Positions 31,898-42,610 are shown, numbered from the stretch's first letter. The stretch is DNA of 64,000 bases from Arthrobacter saudimassiliensis (GCA_900016675.1 LN483070.1:1674001-1738000), one strand, 5' to 3'. The notes: generated by a model from the letters alone, not told the origin. Program-made: numbers and translations.

Positions 31898-33247
31898 GGC
31901 AGGCGCAGGCGCGGCCGCGCGCACCTGGGGCGCGAGGTCCTCGGCGGGCGGCATCCACGCGGCGGGGTCGGCGGGAACCTGGTCGCCGGAGCGGATGTCC
32001 TTGACCTCGTGCGTGCCGTCTTCGGACGTGAACCAGACGAAGGGGATGCCGCGGCGGTCGGCGTACTTAATCTGCTTGCCGAACTTCTCCGCCTTCGCGG
32101 CGACCTCCACGCTGATCCCCCGTGCGCGCAGCTGCGCGGCGACGTCCTGCGCCGCCGACCACGATCCGTCGTCGGTCAGGGTGACCAGCACCGCCGTCGG
32201 CACGCTGCGGCTGGCCTCCACGAAGCCCTGGCTCAGGATCCGCGAGACCAGGCGGGTGACGCCGATCGACAGGCCGACACCGGGGAAGGTCCGGCTGCCC
32301 TTGGAGGCCAGCGCGTCGTAGCGGCCGCCCGAGCAGATCGAGCCGAGCTGCTCGTGGCCCACCAGCACGGTCTCGTAGACGGTGCCGGTGTAGTAGTCCA
32401 GGCCGCGGGCGATGCTCAGGTCCGCCAGGACCCGGCCGGGTGCGCGTCGTCCGGCCTCGGCGATGACCTCCGCCAGTTCGGCCAGGCCCTCCTCCAGCAG
32501 GTCCTCCCGGACGCCCAGGGCGCGCACCTGCTCGACGAAGGAGGTGTCTTCGGTGCGGATGGAGGCCAGCGCCAGGGCGGCCTGCGCCTGCTCATCGGTG
32601 GCGCCGAGCTCGTCGCGGAGCAGCTCGGCCACCCGCTCGGCGCCGATCTTCTCCAGCTTGTCGATGCTGCGCAGCACTCCGGCGGTGTCGGTGAGGCCGA
32701 TGCCGCGGTAGAAGCCCTCCGCCAGCTTGCGGTTGTTCACCCGGATCCGGAAGTCCGGAATCGGCAGCGCGCCCAGCGCCTCGGCGATGACCAGCGCCAG
32801 CTCCACGTCATACCGGAACGGCAGCTCGCCGTCGCCCACCACGTCGATGTCCGCCTGGGTGAACTCCCGGGCGCGGCCCTCCTGCGGCCGTTCCCCGCGC
32901 CAGACCTTCTGGATCTGGTAGCGGCGGAAGGGGAAGGAGAGGTGCCCGGCGTTCTCGACCACGTACCGGGCGAAGGGCACGGTCAGGTCGAAGTGCAGCG
33001 CCAGCCGGTTCGGATCTTCGCGGCCGGCCTCGCCCTCCTCGGCCTGCAGCCGGCTCAGCGCGTAGACCTCCTTGTCGATCTCGCCCTTGCGCAGCAGCTG
33101 GCCCACGGTCTCCACGGCCCGGGTCTCAATGTTCGTGAACCCGTGCAGTTCGAAGGTGCGGCGCAGCACGTCGAGCACATGCAGCTCCACCAGGCGCTCC
33201 TGCGGCAGCCATTCAGGGAAACCGGACAGAGAGGCCTTGCGTGCCAT
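31892..33247 (-). CDS. hisS: Histidine-tRNA ligase
   Basis: Charges tRNA-His. Read from the ATG at 33247 (AAGGAG upstream) it has 451 residues; an open frame continues far upstream but crosses the neighbouring gene. Class II core with ALHFDLTVPFARYV, motif 2 RYQIQKVWRGERPQEGRARE, the histidine-specific RGLDYYTGTVYE, and a C-terminal anticodon-binding domain. Divergent from the cyclophilin gene. Confidence 0.96.
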   Translation of the reverse strand: MARKASLSGFPEWLPQERLVELHVLDVLRRTFELHGFTNIETRAVETVGQLLRKGEIDKEVYALSRLQAEEGEAGREDPNRLALHFDLTVPFARYVVENAGHLSFPFRRYQIQKVWRGERPQEGRAREFTQADIDVVGDGELPFRYDVELALVIAEALGALPIPDFRIRVNNRKLAEGFYRGIGLTDTAGVLRSIDKLEKIGAERVAELLRDELGATDEQAQAALALASIRTEDTSFVEQVRALGVREDLLEEGLAELAEVIAEAGRRAPGRVLADLSIARGLDYYTGTVYETVLVGHEQLGSICSGGRYDALASKGSRTFPGVGLSIGVTRLVSRILSQGFVEASRSVPTAVLVTLTDDGSWSAAQDVAAQLRARGISVEVAAKAEKFGKQIKYADRRGIPFVWFTSEDGTHEVKDIRSGDQVPADPAAWMPPAEDLAPQVRAAAPAPAE

Positions 33248-33443
33248 GCGGGGAAGCTCCTTGGGAAAATCGGTGAGGCCTCCGCGGGCAGGCCGGGGCC
33301 GTCTCCGTGGAGGGTGGGTTCTGCAGACGGTGCTTAGACTGTGTGCGGCACTCATTTTAGCCCTACGGCGGCTCCCCGTGCCGCGGAAGTCGCCGTCGTC
33401 CCCGCCGCCCTGCCCGGGCGGCCCGGCAGACCAGGAGGAGAGC

Positions 33444-34208
33444 GTGCCCACCAAACGCATTGACCGCGAGACCCGACGCCGAATCGCCCGCATGGAGGCC
33501 CGCCGTGTCCTGGCCGCGGCCCAGGTCCGCCGCCGTCGGCGGGACAACCTGTTCGCAGGGCTGGCGGGCGTGCTGGCCCTGGTGCTCGCGGTCGCCCTGC
33601 AGGCCTTCTGGTTCTCCAACGACCCCGCGCCCGACGACCTGGCGCTGATCCGCGACCAGCAGGAGCGCGATGCCCGGACCGCCGCCGGCGTTCCGGATCC
33701 CGACACCGCCCGCGGCCGGGTCTTCACCGGCACCCTGGACCTGAACGTCGGCGAACTGGGCGTCGAGCTGGACGGCAACGCCGCACCGCAGGCGGTGGCG
33801 GTCTTCAAGCAGCTGGCCGACGACGGCACGCTGGCCGGGCGCAGCTGCCACCGGCTGACGGCCACGCCCGACATGGGTGTGCTGCAGTGCGGCTCCGAAG
33901 ACGGCAAGGGCGGCGGCGACCCGGATTTCCAGTGGGGACCGATCGAGAACGCCCCGGCCGACGGCGTGTACCCGGCAGGCACCATCGCCGTCGCCCGCGG
34001 CGGGACGCCGGACAGCCACGGCACGCAGTTCTTCATTACATATAAGGAATCCCGCATCACCCAGGACGGCGGCGGCTACACGATAATGGGTAAGGTAACG
34101 TCAGGGCTGGACGTCCTGGAATCAGTGGCCGCCGGCGGCATTGAGGCGGACCAGCAGGATGGCCGGCCCAAGACAGCGGTGGCGATAGATTCGTTTACCC
34201 TGAACTAA
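33444..34208 (+). CDS. Membrane-anchored cyclophilin-type peptidyl-prolyl isomerase
   Basis: Catalyses proline isomerisation, presumably outside the membrane. From GTG at 33444 (AGGAGGAG upstream) it has 254 residues: a basic N-terminus (KRIDRETRRRIARMEARR), one transmembrane helix (about 38-58), and a cyclophilin domain from about residue 95. CHRL gives the catalytic Arg and GTQFFITYKESR the Phe core, with loop DGTLAGRSCH as in actinobacterial PpiB-like proteins. It probably helps fold secreted proteins; the usual neighbours in this genus are hisS and a DUF349 gene, as here. Confidence 0.9.
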   Translation: MPTKRIDRETRRRIARMEARRVLAAAQVRRRRRDNLFAGLAGVLALVLAVALQAFWFSNDPAPDDLALIRDQQERDARTAAGVPDPDTARGRVFTGTLDLNVGELGVELDGNAAPQAVAVFKQLADDGTLAGRSCHRLTATPDMGVLQCGSEDGKGGGDPDFQWGPIENAPADGVYPAGTIAVARGGTPDSHGTQFFITYKESRITQDGGGYTIMGKVTSGLDVLESVAAGGIEADQQDGRPKTAVAIDSFTLN

Positions 34209-34264
34209 ACGGAAAACGACCGGGCAACCGGGCTCCGATTATCCCGAGCGAAAGACTTTTAGCG

Positions 34265-35680
34265 GTGACAGACAGTCAGAAATCCGACGACACGACGGGC
34301 CGGCCGGCCGCACCCCGGCCCGGCACGCCCAGCCCCGCCGCCTTCGCTGCGCGCCACCCCGCTCCGGCACCGGCCGCAGCCGCGGCGCCGCAGCCCGTGG
34401 TCGCTGCGCCCGCCCTGCACCAGACCACGCTGGAGGAGGCTGCCGCCTTCGCCCGCGTCGAAGAGGACGGCCATGTCTTCCTCCTGGTCGACGGCGCCGA
34501 ACACCCGGTCGGCCAGTATCCTGACGCCACCCGCGAGGAGGCCCTGGCCTACTTCGTGCGCAAGTACGACGACCTGGTCGCGCAGGTAGCGCTGCTGGAG
34601 CAGCGCCTGGCCGCCAAGGCGCCCGCCGCGGATATGGGCAAGACCCTCAGGCATCTCGCCGAGCAGGCCGCCGAGCGGAAGTTCGTGGGCGACGTCGCTG
34701 CCCTGGACGCGCGCATCGAGGCCCTGTCGGCCAGCATCGCCGAGGCCGAGGCCGCCGAGCGTGCGGCCCAGGACGAGGCGAAGGCCCGCGAGCTTGCCGC
34801 CCGTGAGGCGATTGTCGCCGAAGCGGAGGAGATTGCCGCCAAGGATCCCGCCACGGTGCAGTGGAAGACCAGCAGCAACCGCATGAACGAACTGTTCGAT
34901 GCCTGGAAGACCTCGCAGAAGAACGGCCCGCGGCTGGGACGCAGCACCGAGGACGCCCTCTGGAAGCGGTTCCGGTCCGCCCGCACGGTCTTCGACCGGC
35001 ACCGCCGCGCCTACTTCTCGCAGCTGGACAACGAGAACGCCGCCGCCAAGAAGGCCAAGGAAGCGCTCATCGCCCGGGCCGAGGAGCTCGCCGACTCCAC
35101 CGACTGGGGCGCCACCGCCGCCGAGTACCGCCGCCTGATGGACGAGTGGAAGGCCTCCAAGCGGGCCAGCCGCAAGGACGACGACGCGCTGTGGAACCGT
35201 TTCCGGGCCGCCCAGGACCGGTTCTTCGCCGCCCGCCAGGCGGCGAACGAGGTCATTGACGAGCAGTTCGCCGCGAACCTGCTGGTCAAGGAGGAAATCC
35301 TCAAGGAGGCCCAGGCCCTGCTGCCGGTGAAGGACCACCGGGCGGCGCGCCGTGCCCTTACGGAGATCCAGGACCGCTGGGAGGCCGCCGGCAAGGTGCC
35401 CCGCGCCGATATGGGCCGCATGGAGTCCGGACTGCGCCGCGTCGAGGAGGCGGTGAAGGCCGCCGAAGACGAGCACTGGCAGCGTTCCAACCCGGAGACG
35501 AAGGCCCGCACCAACAGCGCGCTCAGCCAGCTCGAGGCCGTGATCGCTTCCCTCGAGGACGACCTGGCCGCCGCGGAGAAGGCCGGCGACGCGCGGCGGA
35601 TCGCCGCCGCGCGCGAGGCCCTCGAGGCCCGACGCCAGTGGCTGGACATGCTGCAGAAGTCCGCGCAGGACTTCTCCTAG
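34265..35680 (+). CDS. DUF349-domain protein
   Basis: A 471-residue, highly charged, mainly helical protein. The first 60 residues are Ala/Pro-rich and disordered; then DUF349 repeats recur, each with a W-x-RFR signature (LWKRFRSARTVFDRHRRAYF and LWNRFRAAQDRFFAARQ). Function in bacteria is unclear. GTG at 34265 is the start; the upstream ribosome binding site is weak. It is transcribed with, or just after, the cyclophilin gene, 56 bases away, and ends at a hairpin terminator. Confidence 0.88.
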   Translation: MTDSQKSDDTTGRPAAPRPGTPSPAAFAARHPAPAPAAAAAPQPVVAAPALHQTTLEEAAAFARVEEDGHVFLLVDGAEHPVGQYPDATREEALAYFVRKYDDLVAQVALLEQRLAAKAPAADMGKTLRHLAEQAAERKFVGDVAALDARIEALSASIAEAEAAERAAQDEAKARELAAREAIVAEAEEIAAKDPATVQWKTSSNRMNELFDAWKTSQKNGPRLGRSTEDALWKRFRSARTVFDRHRRAYFSQLDNENAAAKKAKEALIARAEELADSTDWGATAAEYRRLMDEWKASKRASRKDDDALWNRFRAAQDRFFAARQAANEVIDEQFAANLLVKEEILKEAQALLPVKDHRAARRALTEIQDRWEAAGKVPRADMGRMESGLRRVEEAVKAAEDEHWQRSNPETKARTNSALSQLEAVIASLEDDLAAAEKAGDARRIAAAREALEARRQWLDMLQKSAQDFS

Positions 35681-35710
35681 CCCGCACCGACGGCTGCCCG
35701 CAGCCCGCAT

Positions 35711-35747
35711 AGCCCCGGCGGTTTCCACAGGAAGCCGCCGGGGCTTT
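35711..35747 (+). terminator. Terminator after the DUF349 gene
   Basis: 16-bp stem with one G-T pair, arms 35711-35726 and 35730-35745, loop ACA, then TTT. Confidence 0.75.
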
Positions 35748-35781
35748 GCGCTTCCCCGGGGCAGTCGGCAGGCTGGGCGGT

Positions 35782-36375
35782 ATGCCCCCGCCCGCGCCGG
35801 ATACCGGCAGCACGCCGCCTGGCGTCCGCCTGTTCCTGCCCGGCGCGCCCTTCTCCGCGGCGGAGCTGGCAGGAATGCGCCGAGACGGGCTGCTGCGGTA
35901 TGTCTACGCCGGCGCGTACGCCGAAGCGCACCTCCTGCCCGGCCCGGCCGAACGCGCAGCTGCTGCGACGTGGCGGCTCTCAGATGCGTTGAAGGCGCGC
36001 GCCGTCCTGGGGCGGATGAGCGCCGCGTGGGTCTACGGCTGCGCCGACGCGCCCGGCCGGGCGGTGCTGCTGGCGGACAGGTCCCGCCGCAGCACCTGGA
36101 TGCCCGGGGCCGCCCTGCACGAGGTGCGGCTCGGCCCGGCCGACGTCGTGACGCTGGGAACGGCCCGCGTCACCTCGCCGCTGCGGACGGCGCTGGATCT
36201 GGCCTACCATGAGCCCTCCGCCCGCGCCCTGCCCGCCCTGGCGCTGCTGGGCGCCGATCCGGACCTGGCCTGCCCGCTGGGGCACGTCGTCGCCGTCGTG
36301 CTGGCCCGCCGGCGTGCTCCCGGACGGGAGCACGCGCTGCGCTGCCTCAGGCTGGCCATGGCGGCCGGAGCGTAA
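35782..36375 (+). CDS. AbiEi-antitoxin-like orphan protein
   Basis: A 197-residue protein from ATG at 35782. The pattern is that of AbiEi-like (type IV antitoxin) proteins: an N-terminal winged-helix-like part (AELAGMRRDGLLRYVYAGAY), then AAATWRLSDALKARAVLGRM, and the closing VTSPLRTALDLAYHE motif. No AbiEii-type nucleotidyltransferase toxin is next to it, so the pair is incomplete or the protein has another role. It ends 3 bases from the relA stop (convergent). The family assignment is by eye and moderate. Confidence 0.6.
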   Translation: MPPPAPDTGSTPPGVRLFLPGAPFSAAELAGMRRDGLLRYVYAGAYAEAHLLPGPAERAAAATWRLSDALKARAVLGRMSAAWVYGCADAPGRAVLLADRSRRSTWMPGAALHEVRLGPADVVTLGTARVTSPLRTALDLAYHEPSARALPALALLGADPDLACPLGHVVAVVLARRRAPGREHALRCLRLAMAAGA

Positions 36376-36378
36376 GGC

Positions 36379-38847
36379 TCAGGGCCGCCGCTGCGATCCG
36401 GTCGTGCGGTACACGTCGTAGACCCCGTCGATCCGGCGGACCGCGTTGAGGATGTGGTTCAGGTACTTCGGGTCGCCCATTTCGAAGACGAACTTGGACA
36501 TGGCCACCCGGTCACTGGAGGTGTTCACGCTCGCCGAGAGGATGTTCACGTGGTTCTCGGCCAGGACCCGGGTGACGTCGGAGAGCAGGCTCTTGCGGTC
36601 CAGGGCCTCGACCTGGATCTCCACCAGGAACACGCTGGACTGGGTCGGTGCCCATTCCACGTCGACCATGCGGTCGGGCTGGTCGCGCAGGTCATGGACG
36701 TTGCGGCAGTCGCTGCGGTGGACCGACACGCCGGAGCCGCGGGTGACGAAGCCGACGATGGGATCCGGCGGCACCGGGGTGCAGCAGCGGGCGAGCTTGA
36801 CCCACACGTCGCCCACGCCGCGCACCGTCACACCGGAGTCGGAGAACTTGGGGCGGCGGACCTGCGAGGAGATCGGCGCCTCCTCCAGGTCCTCCTCGGC
36901 GCCCTGGTGCCCGCCCATGAGCGAGACCAGGTGTTCGATCACGTTCTGGGCGGAGGTGTGGCCGTCACCGACCGCCGCATACAGGCCGGAAATGTCCTGG
37001 TGGTGCAGTTCCTGCGCGACGGCGGTCAGCGCGTCGTGCGTCATGAGCCGCTGCAGCGGCAGGTTCTGCTTGCGCATGCCGCGGGTGAGCAGGTCCTTGC
37101 CCTTTTCGATCGCCTCTTCGCGGCGCTCCTTGGAGAACCACTGGCGGATCTTGTTCCGGGCCCGGGGGCTCTTGACGAAGCCCTGCCAGTCCTGGCTGGG
37201 CCCGGCGCCTTCGGCCTTGGAGGTGAAGATCTCCACCCAGTCGCCGTGCTGCAGTTCGCTGTTCAGCGGCACCAGCTTGCCGTTGACCCGGGCGCCGATG
37301 GTCCGGTGCCCCACCTCGGTGTGCACGGCGTAGGCGAAGTCCACCGGCGTGGAGCCGGCGGGCAGGGCCATGACCTCGCCCTTCGGGGTGAAGACGAACA
37401 CTTCCTGCGCGTTGATCTCGAAGCGCAGCGAGTCGAGGAACTCGTCGGGGTCGGAGGTTTCCTGCTGCCAGTCCACGAGGGAGCGCAGCCAGCTCATGTC
37501 GTTGTTATCCGGGGTCGGTCCCGCGCCGCCCTGGCGGCGGGCGCCGTCCTTGTACTTCCAGTGCGCGGCGACGCCGTATTCGGCGCGGCGGTGCATGTCG
37601 TGGGTGCGGATCTGGATTTCCACCGGCTTGCCGCCCGGACCGATCACCGTGGTGTGCAGCGACTGGTACATGTTGAACTTCGGCATCGCGATGTAGTCCT
37701 TGAACCGCCCGGGCAGGGGGTTCCATCGCGCGTGCAGGGCGCCGAGGGTGGCGTAGCAGTCACGCACCGAGTCGACCAGTACCCGCACGCCCATCAGGTC
37801 GTGGATGTCGTCGAAGTCCTTGCCGCGCACGATCATCTTTTGGTAGATCGAGTAGTAGTGCTTCGGCCGTCCGGTGATGGTCGCCTTGATCTTGACCGTG
37901 TGCAGGTCTTCGGCGATCTGGGAGCGGACGGTGGACAGGTACTTCTCCCGTTCGGGCGTGCGGTCCCCCACCATGCGCACGATCTCGTCGTACACCTTCG
38001 GGTGCAGCGCCGCGAAGGACAGGTCTTCGAGCTCCCACTTGATCGTGTTCATGCCGAGCCGATGGGCCAGCGGAGCGAAGATCTCCAGCGTTTCGCGGGC
38101 CTTGCGGGCCGAGGACTGGGGCGAAACGAACCGCCAGGTCCTGGCGTTGTGCAGCCGGTCGGCGAGCTTGATGACAAGGACGCGGATGTCCTTCGCCATG
38201 GCCACGACCATCTTCCGCACGGTTTCGGCCTGCGCCGCGTCGCCGAAGGTGACCTTGTCCAGCTTGGTCACGCCGTCCACCAGCATGGCGACCTCGGGCC
38301 CGAAGTCCCGGCGCAGCTCATCGAGCGTGTAGCTGGTGTCCTCCACGGTGTCGTGGAGCAGGGCGGCGGCAAGCGTTGTCCCGCTCATGCCCAGTTCGGC
38401 CAGGATCGTCGCCACGGCCACCGGGTGGGTGATGTACGGGTCTCCGCTCTTGCGGGTCTGGCCCTGGTGGCTGCGTTCGGCCACCAGGTACGCCCGCTGG
38501 ATCAGGTCGAGGTCTTCCCGCGGATTGTTGGCGCGCACGGTGCGCAGCAGCGGCTCGAGCATGGGCGAATAGCCCGGCTGGCTGCGTCCGGCCAGCCGCG
38601 CCAGGCGCGCCCTGGTACCGGTGCGGCGGCCCGGCCGTACGGCCGGAGGAGGAGTCGGTGCCGGCACGGGTGCGGGGACGGCGACGGCCTTCTCAGCCGT
38701 AGCTCCCCCTGCCGGTGCGGCGGCCGCCTCCACCCCGGAGCCGGGCCGGGACGATTCGCCGTCGCGGGGCGCAACAGCACCCGCACCGTCTTTCTCCGGT
38801 GCTTTGACCTTCTGCGTGCTCGACGCCGATCGTGCGCTCTCGGCCAC
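36379..38847 (-). CDS. relA: Bifunctional (p)ppGpp synthetase/hydrolase
   Basis: Makes and degrades the stringent-response alarmone. From GTG at 38847 it has 822 residues; a longer open frame upstream is shadow sequence. Order: a disordered Ala/Pro/Lys-rich head of about 80 residues; the HD hydrolase domain ([14 protein letters not shown] and LLHDTVEDT intact, so hydrolysis is expected); the synthetase domain ([20 protein letters not shown]); TGS domain ([20 protein letters not shown]); zinc-finger/helical region; and C-terminal ACT domain. It is downstream of secF. Confidence 0.96.
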   Translation of the reverse strand: MAESARSASSTQKVKAPEKDGAGAVAPRDGESSRPGSGVEAAAAPAGGATAEKAVAVPAPVPAPTPPPAVRPGRRTGTRARLARLAGRSQPGYSPMLEPLLRTVRANNPREDLDLIQRAYLVAERSHQGQTRKSGDPYITHPVAVATILAELGMSGTTLAAALLHDTVEDTSYTLDELRRDFGPEVAMLVDGVTKLDKVTFGDAAQAETVRKMVVAMAKDIRVLVIKLADRLHNARTWRFVSPQSSARKARETLEIFAPLAHRLGMNTIKWELEDLSFAALHPKVYDEIVRMVGDRTPEREKYLSTVRSQIAEDLHTVKIKATITGRPKHYYSIYQKMIVRGKDFDDIHDLMGVRVLVDSVRDCYATLGALHARWNPLPGRFKDYIAMPKFNMYQSLHTTVIGPGGKPVEIQIRTHDMHRRAEYGVAAHWKYKDGARRQGGAGPTPDNNDMSWLRSLVDWQQETSDPDEFLDSLRFEINAQEVFVFTPKGEVMALPAGSTPVDFAYAVHTEVGHRTIGARVNGKLVPLNSELQHGDWVEIFTSKAEGAGPSQDWQGFVKSPRARNKIRQWFSKERREEAIEKGKDLLTRGMRKQNLPLQRLMTHDALTAVAQELHHQDISGLYAAVGDGHTSAQNVIEHLVSLMGGHQGAEEDLEEAPISSQVRRPKFSDSGVTVRGVGDVWVKLARCCTPVPPDPIVGFVTRGSGVSVHRSDCRNVHDLRDQPDRMVDVEWAPTQSSVFLVEIQVEALDRKSLLSDVTRVLAENHVNILSASVNTSSDRVAMSKFVFEMGDPKYLNHILNAVRRIDGVYDVYRTTGSQRRP

Positions 38848-39050
38848 TGCCGCCCTTTCGTTGCCAGCAAAAACCTTTAGCGTCCAGTCTAAGCCTCCGG
38901 CGCCCCGCACCAGTACCTTTAGCCGCCGCGGCTTCCGCCGCCCGTGGCGCGTGCGGCGTACCTGCAACGCCGGCCGCACGCCCGTGCCCTGCAACGCGGC
39001 AGGCCGTGCACCCGCTGGGGGTGCACGGCCTGCCGTATCGCGAAGGCGGG

Positions 39051-40133
39051 TCAGGCGGAAGACGCCGCCGTGTCCCCGGAGGCGCGGGCGCCGTCGGGCT
39101 CCCCGCCCTGGGACTCCCCGGCCTGGGACTCCCCGGCCTGTTCGCGGGCTTCGACCTTGCGGCGCTGGGCCACCTTCCGGGCCTGCTGCACGATGGCGGG
39201 TTCGTTGCGGCGCAGCCAGGCATACATCGGAGCGGCGACGAAGACCGTTGCCACGGTGCCCAGGATGATGCCGATGAACAGGGCCAGCGAGAGGTCCTTC
39301 AAGGTGCCGGCACCGAGCAGGTACGCACCGATGAACAGGATGGAGGCCACCGGCAGCACCGCCACCACTGAGGTGTTGATCGAGCGGACCAGGGTCTGGT
39401 TGATGGCGAGGTTGACCTCCTCGGCGAAGGTGCGTTTGGTGCGGTTCTGCAGATCCGCGGTGTTTTCCCGCACCTTGTCGAAGACCACCACCGTGTCGTA
39501 CAGCGAGTAGCTCAGCACGGTCAGGAAGCCGATGATCGCCGACGGAGTGACCTCGAACCCGCTCAGTGAGTACACGCCGGCCGTGACCACCATGACGGTG
39601 ACGAGGGCGGTGATGGCCGCCAGCGACATCTTCCAGGTGCGGAAGTAGATCGCCATCAGGACCGCGGCCAGGGCGACGAACACGATGAGGCCGATCAGTG
39701 CCTGCCGGCTCACCCCCTCGCCCCACACCGGGCCGATGAAGGTGGAGGTCACCGCTTCGTCGGAGACGTCGTAGGCCTCGCCGAGGGCGTCCTTGACCTC
39801 CAGGGTCTGGTCGTCGCTGAGCGTTTCGGTCTGCACCCGCATCGTGCCGGGGGCGATGTTGGTCACCCGGGCCTCAGCGCCGCCGACGATGGAGGAGACG
39901 GCCTCCTCACCGGCGGCGACATCGGTCTTTTCGACGCCGGAGATGGTGAACTCGCTGCCGCCGCGGAAGTCGATGCCGAGGTTGAAGCCGCCCTTGACCA
40001 CCGGGATCAGGATCGAGATCACCATGGCGACGGCGGCGATCAGGAACCACAGCCGCGCTTTGCCGACGAAGTTGTAGGACCGTTTGCCGGTGTAGAGCTC
40101 GTTGCCGAAGGTCGAGAAGCTGAACCTGCTCAC
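39051..40133 (-). CDS. secF: Protein translocase subunit SecF
   Basis: Partner of SecD, uses the proton gradient to pull secreted proteins through SecYEG. GTG at 40133 overlaps the secD TGA (GTGA) behind GGAGGACTCC, giving 360 residues. Six membrane helices; the periplasmic domain begins [17 protein letters not shown] and the helix-4 motif is [20 protein letters not shown]. The C-terminal tail is polar and repeats a GESQ unit. Confidence 0.96.
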   Translation of the reverse strand: MSRFSFSTFGNELYTGKRSYNFVGKARLWFLIAAVAMVISILIPVVKGGFNLGIDFRGGSEFTISGVEKTDVAAGEEAVSSIVGGAEARVTNIAPGTMRVQTETLSDDQTLEVKDALGEAYDVSDEAVTSTFIGPVWGEGVSRQALIGLIVFVALAAVLMAIYFRTWKMSLAAITALVTVMVVTAGVYSLSGFEVTPSAIIGFLTVLSYSLYDTVVVFDKVRENTADLQNRTKRTFAEEVNLAINQTLVRSINTSVVAVLPVASILFIGAYLLGAGTLKDLSLALFIGIILGTVATVFVAAPMYAWLRRNEPAIVQQARKVAQRRKVEAREQAGESQAGESQGGEPDGARASGDTAASSA

Positions 40134-41899
40134 TTGGAGTCCTCCCCGGAGCCGCTGCGGCCGCTGCCGGCCATTGAATCGGTCTTGCTGCCGTCCTGAT
40201 CGGCCGCCCTTTCGGCGGCCCTGCGTTCGGCAATCGTCATGCGGCGCTCGGCTTCCTTCAGGGCTCCCTTGTTGCGGGCCTTGACCTGCCTGGGCGCGCT
40301 CGTGCCGGGTTCGCGCAGGCGTCCGGCACCGCGGTACAGCGGCACGGCACCGAGCCGGCTCGCGTCCAGGCCGGACCACTTGTGGCCGCGGCCGAAGAAC
40401 TTCGTGCGGGCCAGCAGCACCATGGTCGGGTGGGTGAACATGAACACGACGATGAGGTCCGCGATCGCGGTCAGGCCCAAGGTGAACGCGAAGCCGCGCA
40501 CGTTGCCCACCGCCACGAAGTAGAGCACGACGGCGGCCAGCAGGTTGACGGCCTTGGAGGCCAGGACCGTGCGTTTGGCCCGCTTCCAGCCGTTGTCCAC
40601 GGCGGAGACCAGTCCGCGGCCGTCCCGCAGTTCATCCCTGATGCGTTCGAAGTAGACGATGAACGAGTCGGCCGTCTGGCCGATCGCAACGATGAGGCCC
40701 GCCACCCCGGCCAGCGAGAGCCGGTAGTTGTGGGACCAGCCGAGGATGGTGATCGCCAGGTAGCTGAGCACGCCGGCGACGACGAGCGAGGCGATGGTCA
40801 CCAGGCCCAGGGCACGGTACTGGAACAGCGAGTAGACGGCGACCAGGACCAGGCCGATCAGGCCCGCGATCATGCCCATCCGGAGCTGGTCGGCGCCCAG
40901 GGTGGCGGAGACCTGCTGTTCGGACTGGATGTCGAAGCTGATCGGCAGGGCGCCGTACTTCAGCTGCTCGGAGAGGTTGCGCGCGGTTTCCTCGGTGAAG
41001 TTGCCCGTGATCTGCGGCTTGCCGTCGGTGATCACGGCGTTGACCGTGGGAGCGCTGATGATCTGCCCGTCCAGCACGATGGCGAACTGGTTCTGCGCCC
41101 CGGTGAGGCCGAACAGCCGTTCGGTGACGCCGCGGAAGGTCTCGCTGCCCTCGCGGTTGAACTCGATGTTCACGGCCCACTGGTTCAGGGAGGCGCCGTT
41201 GCCGCCCTGGGCCATGCCGAAGCTGGCGGTGGAGATCTGAGATCCGGGCACCTCGACCGGGCCGAGGATGTACTTGCCCATCGTGTCCGGCTCGCAGGCG
41301 ACCATCGGCTGGTCGGTCGGCGCCGGTTCGGTGGCCGCTTCCAGGACCGCCGGATCGGTGCAGTCCAGGGCCTCGAACTCGCGGAAGATCTCCGGGGTGA
41401 TCCAGTTGGTGTCGGAGGCGTCCGCCGGTTCGCCCGAGGGCTGCGGAAGCTGGTCATCCGGCGTCGGGGTCTCCGCCGCCGGGGCCATGCCCGCGCCGCC
41501 GTAGAGCACCGGACGGAATTCCATGTAGGCCGAGGCCTGGATCAGTTCCCGGGTCTCGGCGTCGGGCGCGCCCGGAAGGGACACCACCACGTTGCGGTTG
41601 CCCGAGGTGTTTCCCTGGGTGCTGATTTCGGCCTCGGAGACGCCGCTGCCGTCGACCCGCTGGCGGATGATCTCCACCGCCTGGTCGAGCTGTTCCTCGC
41701 TGATGTTGCTGTCCCCGCCCTGCACCTTGGGCGAGAGGATCATCTGCGTTCCGCCCTCCAGGTCGAGGGCGAGCTTCGGGGTCCAGGAGGCTCCGCCCCA
41801 CAGCGAGGCACCTCCGAGCAGCATGGCCAGCGCAGCACAAAGGACGCCCAGCCAGGTGAGCGTCTTCTTCGCCGCCGATCCGGGACCGGTACGAGACAT
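40130..41899 (-). CDS. secD: Protein translocase subunit SecD
   Basis: Membrane component of the Sec accessory complex. The 589 residues have an N-terminal helix, a large external P1 domain with LALDLEGGTQMILSP and an Asp/Pro/Gln-rich insert (about 150-180), five further helices with ATIASLVVAGVLSYLAI and the GQTADSFIVYFERIRDE motif, and a basic C-terminal extension of about 75 residues. Overlaps secF by 4 bases. yajC is 89 bases upstream. Confidence 0.96.
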   Translation of the reverse strand: MSRTGPGSAAKKTLTWLGVLCAALAMLLGGASLWGGASWTPKLALDLEGGTQMILSPKVQGGDSNISEEQLDQAVEIIRQRVDGSGVSEAEISTQGNTSGNRNVVVSLPGAPDAETRELIQASAYMEFRPVLYGGAGMAPAAETPTPDDQLPQPSGEPADASDTNWITPEIFREFEALDCTDPAVLEAATEPAPTDQPMVACEPDTMGKYILGPVEVPGSQISTASFGMAQGGNGASLNQWAVNIEFNREGSETFRGVTERLFGLTGAQNQFAIVLDGQIISAPTVNAVITDGKPQITGNFTEETARNLSEQLKYGALPISFDIQSEQQVSATLGADQLRMGMIAGLIGLVLVAVYSLFQYRALGLVTIASLVVAGVLSYLAITILGWSHNYRLSLAGVAGLIVAIGQTADSFIVYFERIRDELRDGRGLVSAVDNGWKRAKRTVLASKAVNLLAAVVLYFVAVGNVRGFAFTLGLTAIADLIVVFMFTHPTMVLLARTKFFGRGHKWSGLDASRLGAVPLYRGAGRLREPGTSAPRQVKARNKGALKEAERRMTIAERRAAERAADQDGSKTDSMAGSGRSGSGEDSK

Positions 41900-41988
41900 G
41901 GTTATTCCTTCAGGCGTGAGAAACCGGCGGACCGCCGCGGGCCCGCCGGGAGCCGCGGACCCGGCGGGCCCGCGGCTTTCGGAAGAGT

Positions 41989-42420
41989 CTAGTTCTCTTT
42001 GTTCTTGTCGCGGTTCGCCGGGTCGGCGGGGTCGACGTCGACCGGACGCTCAGGGGCCGGAGCGTCGCCGGTCAGGGCGGAGGCGTCGTCGGGAACCTGC
42101 GGCTGCTCCTCTTCGGCGACCGGGGTCACGACCTTGGTCAGCGCCTGCAGATGCACGGTGGCGGTAGTGCCGGGCGAGAGCTCCAGGACGGCCTTGTTCT
42201 CGTCGGCGTCGATGGAGACGATGGTGCCGAAGATGCCGGAGTTGGTCATCACCTCGGTGCCGGGGACCATCTGGGTGCGCTGCTGCGCCATCTGCTGCTG
42301 CGTCTTCTTGTTCTTGCGGAACATCATGAAGACCAGCAGGATCAGCAGCACGGGCAGCATGAGGTTGATGAGGCCGCCGCCGGTGGCCTGCTCGCCGTTG
42401 GTCTGGGCCAGAATGTTCAC
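41989..42420 (-). CDS. yajC: Preprotein translocase subunit YajC
   Basis: Small single-helix partner of SecDF. Starting at GTG 42420 (MNILAQTNGEQ) gives 143 residues; a GTG two codons earlier (42426) has a better-placed GGAAA and is equally possible. One transmembrane helix (LMLPVLLILLVFMMFRKNKK), then the conserved MVPGTEVMTNSGIFGTIVSI, and an acidic Pro-rich tail. First gene of yajC-secD-secF. Confidence 0.92.
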   Translation of the reverse strand: MNILAQTNGEQATGGGLINLMLPVLLILLVFMMFRKNKKTQQQMAQQRTQMVPGTEVMTNSGIFGTIVSIDADENKAVLELSPGTTATVHLQALTKVVTPVAEEEQPQVPDDASALTGDAPAPERPVDVDPADPANRDKNKEN

Positions 42421-42506
42421 GAACACTGAGGAATTTCCGATCTTGTTGACAGCTGGTGGTTGGCTCTTCGGCCACGCCCGGGGCGCTGGGACCACGGACC
42501 GCTTCC

Positions 42507-42535
42507 GGGCACGCTGCACACGGCCGGGCGTGCCC
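42507..42535 (-). terminator. Inverted repeat between ruvB and yajC
   Basis: GGGCACGC (42507-42514) and GCGTGCCC (42528-42535) form an 8-bp stem about 75 bases after ruvB. No U-tract; it may be a weak terminator or yajC leader structure. Confidence 0.3.
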
Positions 42536-42610
42536 AGTCTATGGGACAACGGACGCCGCGGAGGTTAAGTTTCCGGCTTTTCTGCTCCGAACCCGCTGCG
42601 GCTGCCGGCC

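Noticed and set aside
38848-39726. N-terminal extension of relA by almost 300 codons
   Set aside because: Composition is shadow-like and it would run antisense through intergenic and secF sequence; the GTG at 38847 with an upstream AAAGGG fits the family.
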